A DNA stretch of 20,529 bases, taken from Desulfuromonadaceae bacterium. GTDB lineage: Bacteria; Desulfobacterota; Desulfuromonadia; Desulfuromonadales; Geopsychrobacteraceae. A program made the translations under genes and the position numbers. Where the stretch lies: assembly GCA_030639985.1 (NCBI GenBank), contig DAOWKG010000102.1, positions 1 through 20,529 of the forward strand. The letters run 5' to 3'. The notes under the pieces are model-generated. The model was not told the DNA's origin, did no database searches, and saw nothing but the letters and a program-made list of their open reading frames with translations. Every line of letters begins with the position of its first letter. Position 1 is the stretch's first letter. Below, piece after piece: positions 15,304-20,529 of the stretch.

Positions 15304-15870
15304 CTAAATTATAGTAAATGGGGAGAGAGTCCAGATGACCTTGGCATCCTCAGCACCGATATTTTCCCAGCGATGGGGCAGATGAGATTTAAAACTAAGG
15401 CTGTCCCCCTCTTCGAGAATATATACTTCATCGACAATCTCCATCTTCAAACGGCCCTCCAAGATGTAGATCAACTCATCTCCAGGGTGATACATATTTG
15501 AAGCACCACTCTTGCCACCTTTTTGAACCGTACAGAAAAATGACATGAATTGTGGATCACGCAGCCCGGAAGTAAACGACTCGGTATGCATATTATGCTC
15601 ATCATCATAGACAGTTTTGTCTCGTCCACCAGGGCGAGTATGAACAATTTCATGTGAGGTTGAAACATCTTCGACAAAATAGTTGATACTCTTATCAAAA
15701 ACGGTGGCCAAACGCATCAATATCTCCACCGATGGAATAGTCAAGCCACGCTCTATTCTCGATATCATATTGGAAGAAACCTTAGATCTCTCAGCCAGAA
15801 CCTGAATCGTTAAGTCTTGCTTGAGTCTAATTTCCTTTAATTTTTTCCCGACTATTTTTTTTACCTGCAT
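15304..15870 (-). CDS. XRE-family regulator with C-terminal cupin domain (paralogue A)
   Basis: A 188-residue repressor-type protein. The N-terminal helix-turn-helix (about residues 7-62) has the segments KEIRLKQDLTIQVLAERSKV and SSNMISRIERGLTIPSVEIL. The C-terminal cupin (about 100-185) contains HPGDELIYILEGRLKM and EGDSLSFKSHLPHRWEN, probably binding a small ligand or metal. AAAGGAG precedes the ATG at 9 nt. It lies 55 nt downstream of a close paralogue (15926-16486) with an identical recognition-helix segment, so both probably bind the same operators. XRE-cupin regulators often control acetate, amino acid or polyamine metabolism; the target here is unknown. Confidence 0.85.
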   Translation of the reverse strand: MQVKKIVGKKLKEIRLKQDLTIQVLAERSKVSSNMISRIERGLTIPSVEILMRLATVFDKSINYFVEDVSTSHEIVHTRPGGRDKTVYDDEHNMHTESFTSGLRDPQFMSFFCTVQKGGKSGASNMYHPGDELIYILEGRLKMEIVDEVYILEEGDSLSFKSHLPHRWENIGAEDAKVIWTLSPFTII

Positions 15871-15925
15871 CAGAACATACTCCTTTCTACCACAACTGCA
15901 ATCACGCGACTAAAAGCACTGGCCT

Positions 15926-16486
15926 TTAAACATTTGGCGGCGGTGAAACAACCCAGAGCACTTCGGTTTGTCGATTGTTACTATTCCGCCAACTATGCGG
16001 TAGGGCAGCTTTAAAACTGAGTGAGTCACCCGCATCTAAATGATAGTCGATACCTTCAATATTGAAATCGAGACTCCCATCGAGCACCATCGCAAATTCT
16101 TCACCAGTATGAACCATACCACCTTCACCACTGTCACAGTACGCCTCAATCGTGTCGATAAAAACAGAGAAACCGGGATCACGTAGACCTTGAGTCAAAC
16201 TGACTATTTTATGCTTATCTTCAAAGAAGAAAATGGGCTCACCCTGATTAGCAGGGGTAAAAACTACCGTATTTCCCTTTTCGGCCTCTTCGACAAAATA
16301 ACTGATGCTCAACCCCAATGAGTCAGCAAGCTTCATCAATATTTCAACCGATGGAATTGTTAATCCTCGTTCTATTCTGGAGATCATATTCGAAGAAACC
16401 TTAGACATTCCAGCAAGTTCCTGAATAGTTTTATCCCTTTTCAGGCGTGAAGCCTTAAGTTTTCTACCGATCATTTTTTTTATCAT
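15926..16486 (-). CDS. XRE-family regulator with C-terminal cupin domain (paralogue B)
   Basis: A 186-residue paralogue of the neighbouring regulator. The helix-turn-helix region includes KVSSNMISRIERG and TIPSVEIL, identical to paralogue A, whereas the cupin (HTGEEFAMVLDGSLDFNI, AGDSLSFKAALPHSWRN) has diverged. That suggests a shared operator and different ligands. The frame opens at 16501, but GGGAG lies before the second ATG at 16486, giving MIKKMIGRK as in paralogue A (MQVKKIVGK), so I start there. A TTGACA promoter lies upstream. The pair may be co-transcribed, since only 55 nt separate them and no terminator is visible. Confidence 0.85.
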   Translation of the reverse strand: MIKKMIGRKLKASRLKRDKTIQELAGMSKVSSNMISRIERGLTIPSVEILMKLADSLGLSISYFVEEAEKGNTVVFTPANQGEPIFFFEDKHKIVSLTQGLRDPGFSVFIDTIEAYCDSGEGGMVHTGEEFAMVLDGSLDFNIEGIDYHLDAGDSLSFKAALPHSWRNSNNRQTEVLWVVSPPPNV

Positions 16487-16517
16487 AAGCACTACTCCCA
16501 TAGGGTTTTAAAATAGC

Positions 16518-16546
16518 GTTCTACCACCCATCGCACAAACTGTCAA
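16518..16546 (-). promoter_or_regulatory. Promoter of the XRE-cupin pair
   Basis: Minus-strand TTGACA (16541-16546) is 17 nt from TAGAAC (16518-16523), a four-of-six -10. The -10 overlaps GTGGTAGAA, a 9-mer also found upstream of paralogue A at 15885-15893; it could be an operator. Confidence 0.48.
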
Positions 16547-16647
16547 TACTATATGGGATATTTGCAACAAGAAATGGTAGCGTTGATAGCAGTCAAGGGA
16601 TAACCAGCGCCGCAAAAGTAGTAAGTTTGTCGGTTGCTTAATTTATT

Positions 16648-19047
16648 TCAGCAATGATCTGTCTCAGCATCCAATATTTTACGTATTTCAGTTAATAGTA
16701 CCATTGGCTGAATCGGTTTATTGAGCAACATAACACCTTCTCTGAGTAAACCTTGATCACGTAAAAAATCAAACGTATACCCACTTATAAAAACTACCGG
16801 TATAGCTGTTTTTTTTCTAATTTCTTGATAAAATTCAGGCCCCTTGATGCCGGGCATGACCACATCGGAAAGGATCAGTGAAAAATTTTCTTGCTGCTGG
16901 TCGAGAATTTTTAATGCCGATTCAGCACAGTCACTGGTAACCACCTCATAACCGACTGTAGTTAAAATACTATGGGTAGTTTCACGTACCAGAGGGTCAT
17001 CCTCAACCAATAACACCGTTTCACTACCACCGGGCAATTGCTGACTCACATGTATAGCAGATTGATAAACATATTGATCGGTCAACGGCAAATAAATTTT
17101 AAACCTCGACCCCTCACCAGGGGCACTGTCAACCACAACATACCCCTTATGCTGCTTAATGATTCCCCATACCATCGCTAATCCCAATCCAGTTCCTTTA
17201 CCGGTATCCTTCGTGGTAAAAAATGGATCAAATATTTTCTGTTGAATCTCTTTGGGAATGCCAATACCGCTATCAGCCACCGTTATCAAAGCATAGGTTC
17301 CGGGTTCACCATAGCCATAACTCTGACAAAAATTACGATCAATTTCTTCTACTTCGACCGTTATTGACAATACCCCACTACCACGCATGGCATCACGGGC
17401 ATTAGTGGCAAGGTTCACTAAAACCTGCTCTATCTGAGAAGCATCGGCCAGAACAACCAATTGCTGCTCCGACAATACCAAGTTCTTCTTGATCCCTTCA
17501 CCAATAATTTGATCAATAAAGTCCTGTACTTTTATTACCAGTTGATTCAAATCAACCGGAGTTGAAGGCTCAGATTTCTTGCGGCTATAAGCAAGTAGTC
17601 CATTGGTCAATTCTGAACCACGTTCAGCAGCCTCACCAATTTTCATAACTCTTGATAATATTTTCGGGCTATCAGAGAGCTGTGACTGCAACAAACCGAC
17701 GTAACCGGAAATAACCGTCAAAATATTATTAAAATCATGGGCTATGCCACCGGTCAATGTTCCAATTGCTTCCATTCGCTGTGAATGCTGTAATTGTTTT
17801 TCCAATGTTTTACGTCGTGAAATATCGATAAATGTAATTACTGCCCCGATCAACTTGTTATCACGGCTCATCGGGTGGCTCCAATACTCCACGGGCACCT
17901 CATGACCACCAAAGTGGGCAAATTTATCTTCACTGCTAATTTTTTTGCCACTTAGAATTGATGCAACAAATGGGCATTCGGTACAACATTTAAACCCGAC
18001 ATCCTGCTGATCTACACAAATCAGATGATAAAAACAGTTACCAACCAAATCAGATTCATCACTGTAACCAAGAATTTTTACTGCTGAAGGATTACAAAAA
18101 GTAACCTTCCCACTCATATCGATCCCAACAATTGCTTCTGCAGTAGAATTAAATATCGTCCGGAAGCGTTCTTCGCTACGTGACAATTCCAGCACAAAAT
18201 GCATCCGTTCACACTCAGATGCAGCTCGTGAAGCAATAACCGACAATAAATCCTCAACATACGGCTCCGACTGGATCGGCTTACGCGAGTAAGCACAGAC
18301 AAAACCGATGACATCACCACCCTGCCCGACCATCGGTATCGCGATAAAACCGTAGATATCGTCACCTGCCAAAAAGTTTCTGACAGAAAGGGGTGATACA
18401 GCATCCAGACCGATACACAATTTGCCTTCAAATACCCGTTCAAAAGGGGAATTTACGACTGGCAAGTAAAATTGCGACTGCTGTCGTCCATCAGCAAAAT
18501 TCGCTCTTATTTCGATATCTGTGCCCTGTTTAACACCGACACATGCCCCCTCCATACCCAGCCAGCCACAAAGATTCTGCACAATTTCTTCAAGGCATGC
18601 CTGTCCGGTTAAACCGACAGTACTATGAACCAGAGTTTTAATAGAGGCTTCATGTTTTTCCCGCAGGACAATATTACGGGCAACCGAAAAATAGACTTTA
18701 CGACCACCAATTTCAAAGGTTTGACTACTAATTTCAACCGGAATCCATTGCTTACTACGACTCAGCAATTCTGTCTTAAACAGGGTTTTACCAGATTTAT
18801 TTACATCGGCAAGAATAACCGTAAAGACATCCGGCTCCTCCATAGCAATTCGATTGATATCATAAGGGGTGAGTCGTGAATAATCGTCACGACTGAAATT
18901 GAGCATTTCACAAGCAACATCATTTACCTGAGTATAATTGCCCGGTTCACCATCATCACGGCACTCAGAGACAAACACGGCATCGGCGATACCATTGATC
19001 ATCCGTAAAAAACATTCACCATCATGACCATCAATGGACTCACTCAT
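16648..19047 (-). CDS. Hybrid sensor histidine kinase (PAS-GAF-PAS-HisKA-HATPase-REC)
   Basis: A 799-residue protein with no membrane segments, so a cytoplasmic sensor. Domain order: PAS (about residues 12-125), GAF (about 140-285), PAS (about 292-410), HisKA with the phosphorylated H437 in GGIAHDFNNIL, HATPase (about 535-655; NATNARDAM-like N box, DSGIGIP, FFTTKDTGKGTGLGL), and a C-terminal receiver (about 675-795) with D728 in LILSDVVMPG. The second PAS carries a cysteine cluster, C344 and C354-C355-x2-C358 (GFKCCTECPF), possibly a metal or redox site. GAGGG lies 9 nt before the ATG. No separate response regulator gene is adjacent, so output may go through a phosphotransfer partner elsewhere. 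It is divergent from secG, with a 218-base gap holding only weak -10-like sequences. Confidence 0.9.
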   Translation of the reverse strand: MSESIDGHDGECFLRMINGIADAVFVSECRDDGEPGNYTQVNDVACEMLNFSRDDYSRLTPYDINRIAMEEPDVFTVILADVNKSGKTLFKTELLSRSKQWIPVEISSQTFEIGGRKVYFSVARNIVLREKHEASIKTLVHSTVGLTGQACLEEIVQNLCGWLGMEGACVGVKQGTDIEIRANFADGRQQSQFYLPVVNSPFERVFEGKLCIGLDAVSPLSVRNFLAGDDIYGFIAIPMVGQGGDVIGFVCAYSRKPIQSEPYVEDLLSVIASRAASECERMHFVLELSRSEERFRTIFNSTAEAIVGIDMSGKVTFCNPSAVKILGYSDESDLVGNCFYHLICVDQQDVGFKCCTECPFVASILSGKKISSEDKFAHFGGHEVPVEYWSHPMSRDNKLIGAVITFIDISRRKTLEKQLQHSQRMEAIGTLTGGIAHDFNNILTVISGYVGLLQSQLSDSPKILSRVMKIGEAAERGSELTNGLLAYSRKKSEPSTPVDLNQLVIKVQDFIDQIIGEGIKKNLVLSEQQLVVLADASQIEQVLVNLATNARDAMRGSGVLSITVEVEEIDRNFCQSYGYGEPGTYALITVADSGIGIPKEIQQKIFDPFFTTKDTGKGTGLGLAMVWGIIKQHKGYVVVDSAPGEGSRFKIYLPLTDQYVYQSAIHVSQQLPGGSETVLLVEDDPLVRETTHSILTTVGYEVVTSDCAESALKILDQQQENFSLILSDVVMPGIKGPEFYQEIRKKTAIPVVFISGYTFDFLRDQGLLREGVMLLNKPIQPMVLLTEIRKILDAETDHC

Positions 19048-19265
19048 AATCTTAAACCCTCAAGCAAAGACACCAAAACAAGTTAAAATTTAATAGTATT
19101 TACCTACCACTAGAATCAACATAACAACCCAAAACAAATATTATGAAGATGTTAATCATCATCGCTTAATTCTTTAGCAATTAAAAGGATAAAAAAGTAC
19201 TTTGCAAACAGACACAACCATGCTAGCTTCCAACGTTTCTGAAATTAATTATGGGAGAAAGTTGC

Positions 19266-19565
19266 ATGACGTCAATCTTGATTGGAATCCACATTGTAGT
19301 CTCAATTGCTTTAATCGTTATCGTATTATTACAAATGGGCAAAGGTGCTCAGGCAGGTGCCTCATTCGGCGCCGGTGGCAGTCAGGCACAATTTGGCTCA
19401 ACTGGTGGAAACTTCATGAGTAAAGTTACCGTTGGTGCAGCAGTTGTTTTCATGCTGACCAGCCTTACTCTGGCATATTTCTATAGTTCACCAAGCTCAC
19501 AAACAGTAATGCCAAGTTCGGTCGACGCACCAGTAAAAACAGCAGCACCAGAACAAAAGCAATAA
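19266..19565 (+). CDS. secG: Preprotein translocase subunit SecG
   Basis: A 99-residue inner-membrane subunit of the SecYEG channel that supports SecA-driven export. Two hydrophobic helices (about residues 4-23 and 54-75) flank the signature segment VLLQMGKGAQAGASFGAGGS and FGSTGGNFMSKVT. A Pro/Ala/Gln-rich tail (about 25 residues) follows, as in many delta-proteobacterial SecG proteins. The frame opens at 19251, but GGGAG lies before the ATG at 19266 and the protein then starts MTSILIGIHI like the family. It precedes a tRNA-Leu gene, an arrangement also found in other bacteria, including E. coli. I could not identify a convincing promoter in the 218 bases upstream. Confidence 0.93.
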   Translation: MTSILIGIHIVVSIALIVIVLLQMGKGAQAGASFGAGGSQAQFGSTGGNFMSKVTVGAAVVFMLTSLTLAYFYSSPSSQTVMPSSVDAPVKTAAPEQKQ

Positions 19566-19570
19566 ACTTA

Positions 19571-19600
19571 TTGACAATCGAAGTCAGTATTAAGTATAAA
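19571..19600 (+). promoter_or_regulatory. Promoter of tRNA-Leu
   Basis: TTGACA (19571-19576) and TATAAA (19595-19600) are separated by 18 nt. Transcription would start about 6 nt before the mature tRNA. It begins 5 nt after the secG stop, so the tRNA has its own promoter. Confidence 0.72.
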
Positions 19601-19612
19601 ACAACCCGATTT

Positions 19613-19699
19613 GCCGAAGTGGTGGAACTGGTAGACACGCCATCTTGAGGGGGTGGTGGGCAATTGCTCGTGCGAGTTCGAGTCTCGCCTTCGGCACCA
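19613..19699 (+). tRNA. tRNA-Leu (anticodon GAG)
   Basis: 87 nt including encoded CCA. The acceptor stem GCCGAAG pairs with CTTCGGC. The anticodon stem CCATC/GGTGG encloses the loop TTGAGGG, with anticodon GAG at 19647-19649, reading CUC/CUU. The long variable arm (GGGC-AATT-GCTC) is as expected for leucine, and the T-loop reads GTTCGAGTC. The 3' end is used as the integration site of the element beginning at the adjacent integrase gene. Confidence 0.95.
19675..19699 (+). other. Likely attachment site (attL) within the tRNA-Leu 3' end
   Basis: A P4-type integrase gene begins 178 nt after the tRNA and faces away from it, the standard layout for an island integrated into a tRNA 3' end. The crossover would lie in the T-arm to CCA segment, and the tRNA sequence is kept intact. 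The exact core cannot be set because the other end of the element, with its repeat of this sequence, is outside the window. Confidence 0.55.
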
Positions 19700-19733
19700 A
19701 AAGTTAGTCCAGCAAGACCCATAGAAGACCAGA

Positions 19734-19764
19734 AAGCCCGCTCCTGTAGCGGGTTTTTCTTTTT
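19734..19764 (+). terminator. Rho-independent terminator downstream of tRNA-Leu
   Basis: CCCGCT (19737-19742) and AGCGGG (19748-19753) form a stem with a 5-nt loop, followed by TTTTTCTTTTT. It ends the tRNA transcript before the integrase gene and lies on the element side of the presumed attachment site. Confidence 0.85.
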
Positions 19765-19811
19765 CCATTGTCCTACGTAGTCCATCCTGATAGCATGAAA
19801 TCCAGTCATTA

Positions 19812-19863
19812 TGACGGTGTCTTTGACGGTGCTTTGGAAACCGCCAAATCAAGCACCGTCAAA
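19812..19863. repeat. Three TGACGGTG repeats with a 13-bp palindrome upstream of the integrase
   Basis: TGACGGTG occurs directly at 19812-19819 and 19824-19831 (12-nt period) and inverted at 19854-19861. The second and third copies lie in a perfect inverted repeat, TTTGACGGTGCTT (19822-19834) with AAGCACCGTCAAA (19851-19863). Its position between attL and the integrase ribosome site suggests arm-type integrase binding sites and/or autoregulation. The palindrome ends just before AAGGA, so it could also fold in the mRNA leader. Confidence 0.7.
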
Positions 19864-19877
19864 AAGAAGGAATACCC

Positions 19878-20529
19878 ATGCCTAAACGGATCAAACCTCT
19901 CAGTGACATTCAAGTAAGAACTGCCAAACCACAAACCAAATCATATAAGTTGGCAGATGGCGGCGGACTTCATCTTCTGGTCTCTCCTAGTGGCGGCAAA
20001 CTATGGCGAATGGATTATAGATTCAACGATAAGCGCAAAACGCTCTATCTTAAAAGCTATCCTGAAATAACCCTTGCTGATGCCCGTAAAGCCCGTGACG
20101 ATGCTCGCAAGTTAATTGCGAATGGTGTTGATCCCAACGAATTAAAAAAAGAACAGAAAGATATTGAGCTAGCACTATCCGAAACCTTTCAGCTTATTGC
20201 CATTGAATGGCATACTACGTTTAAGTCTAAATGGACTGAAAAGCATTCCGGACGGTTGTTAACCAGACTTGAGCAAGACTTTTTCCCATTCCTGGGAGAC
20301 ACACCCATAAAAGAAATCAAAGCACCTGCCCTGCTTGAGGTTCTGCGCCGCGTAGAGATACGCTCAGCAGAGCAAGCACATAAACTACGGGGAACCTGCA
20401 ACCAAATATTTCAGTATGCTATTGCCAGTGGACGGATCGAATCCAACCCAGCGGCAGGACTACAAGGCATTCTCAGGCCAATAAAACACAAACATATGGC
20501 GGCACCCACTGAACCAAAAGCGGTTGCCC
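19878..20529 (+). CDS. P4-type tyrosine recombinase (integrase), partial: N-terminal 217 codons
   Basis: The start of a site-specific recombinase that integrates and excises an island at tRNA-Leu. AAGGA lies 6 nt before the ATG. Residues 4-90 are the DUF4102/arm-binding domain (LSDIQVRTAKP, then ADGGGLHLLVSPSGGKLWRM, then SYPEITLADARKARDDARKL). Residues about 100-205 are the core-binding SAM-like domain (FLGDTPIKEIKAPALLEVLR, then NQIFQYAIASGRIESNPA). The catalytic domain with Arg-His-Arg-Tyr lies beyond the right edge, so integrity cannot be judged. Repeats just upstream are candidate binding sites. The cargo of the island is not in the window. Confidence 0.92.
   Translation, partial: MPKRIKPLSDIQVRTAKPQTKSYKLADGGGLHLLVSPSGGKLWRMDYRFNDKRKTLYLKSYPEITLADARKARDDARKLIANGVDPNELKKEQKDIELALSETFQLIAIEWHTTFKSKWTEKHSGRLLTRLEQDFFPFLGDTPIKEIKAPALLEVLRRVEIRSAEQAHKLRGTCNQIFQYAIASGRIESNPAAGLQGILRPIKHKHMAAPTEPKAVA

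Noticed and set aside
19465..19852. Two minus-strand open frames crossing the tRNA and terminator
   Set aside because: Both cover the antisense strand of the tRNA-Leu, its terminator and part of secG; they have no recognisable domains and are shadows.
1..20529. CRISPR array, insertion sequence or rRNA operon
   Set aside because: I saw no regularly spaced direct repeats, transposase frames or rRNA sequence in the window; the only mobile-element gene is the partial integrase.

Overview
The window looks like a chromosomal segment of an anaerobic, moderately AT-rich Gram-negative bacterium, most plausibly of the Desulfuromonadia/Geobacter-like Desulfobacterota. This placement is inferred from gene content: an arylpyruvate ferredoxin oxidoreductase operon with two phenylacetate-CoA-type ligases and an ACT-domain protein, an IHF-beta of the delta-proteobacterial type, a fused Na/Pi transporter-PhoU protein, an orphan cyclic-nucleotide-binding protein, XRE-cupin regulators and a probable selenoprotein. 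No rRNA or other decisive taxonomic marker is present. Almost everything up to 19.05 kb is on the minus strand; only secG, a tRNA-Leu and the start of an integrase are on the plus strand.

Layout, left to right. (1) 1-2546, minus: an Lrp/AsnC regulator, lysA and a truncated rlmD-type 23S rRNA methyltransferase, in that transcription order. The regulator has a promoter placed so that its mRNA is nearly leaderless, and a perfect palindrome spans its start codon. (2) 2691-4661, minus: a K/Na-Ca exchanger-family antiporter, a small SEC-C motif protein and a YbeL-like zinc-ribbon protein, with a REP-like 14-bp-arm palindrome (GGGGACAG type) between the first two. (3) 4745-10842, minus: iorA-iorB-paaK-ACT-paaK, a tightly packed operon for oxidation and CoA activation of aromatic 2-oxo acids and aryl acetates. 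It is followed by three small membrane-protein genes. The last of these is interrupted by an in-frame UGA followed by a GC-rich hairpin with a GGUC loop at the spacing of a bacterial SECIS. I read it as a 62-residue selenoprotein with a Cys-x4-Sec motif.

(4) 11023-13638, minus: a Na/phosphate cotransporter with a PhoU-like tail, abutting a single-domain Ppx/GppA phosphatase. (5) 13797-15169, minus: IHF-beta with its own near-consensus promoter and terminator, then a gamma-carbonic anhydrase-like hexapeptide protein and an orphan cNMP-binding protein. (6) 15304-19047, minus: two paralogous XRE-cupin regulators sharing an identical recognition-helix region, and a PAS-GAF-PAS hybrid histidine kinase. 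(7) 19266-20529, plus: secG, tRNA-Leu(GAG) with promoter and terminator, then a P4-type tyrosine integrase preceded by three TGACGGTG repeats. This is the left boundary of a genomic island whose body lies beyond the window.

The most notable item is the candidate selenoprotein at 4745-4933. An ordinary gene caller would split or miss it, because the UGA looks like a stop. No stretch longer than about 220 bases lacks a gene.
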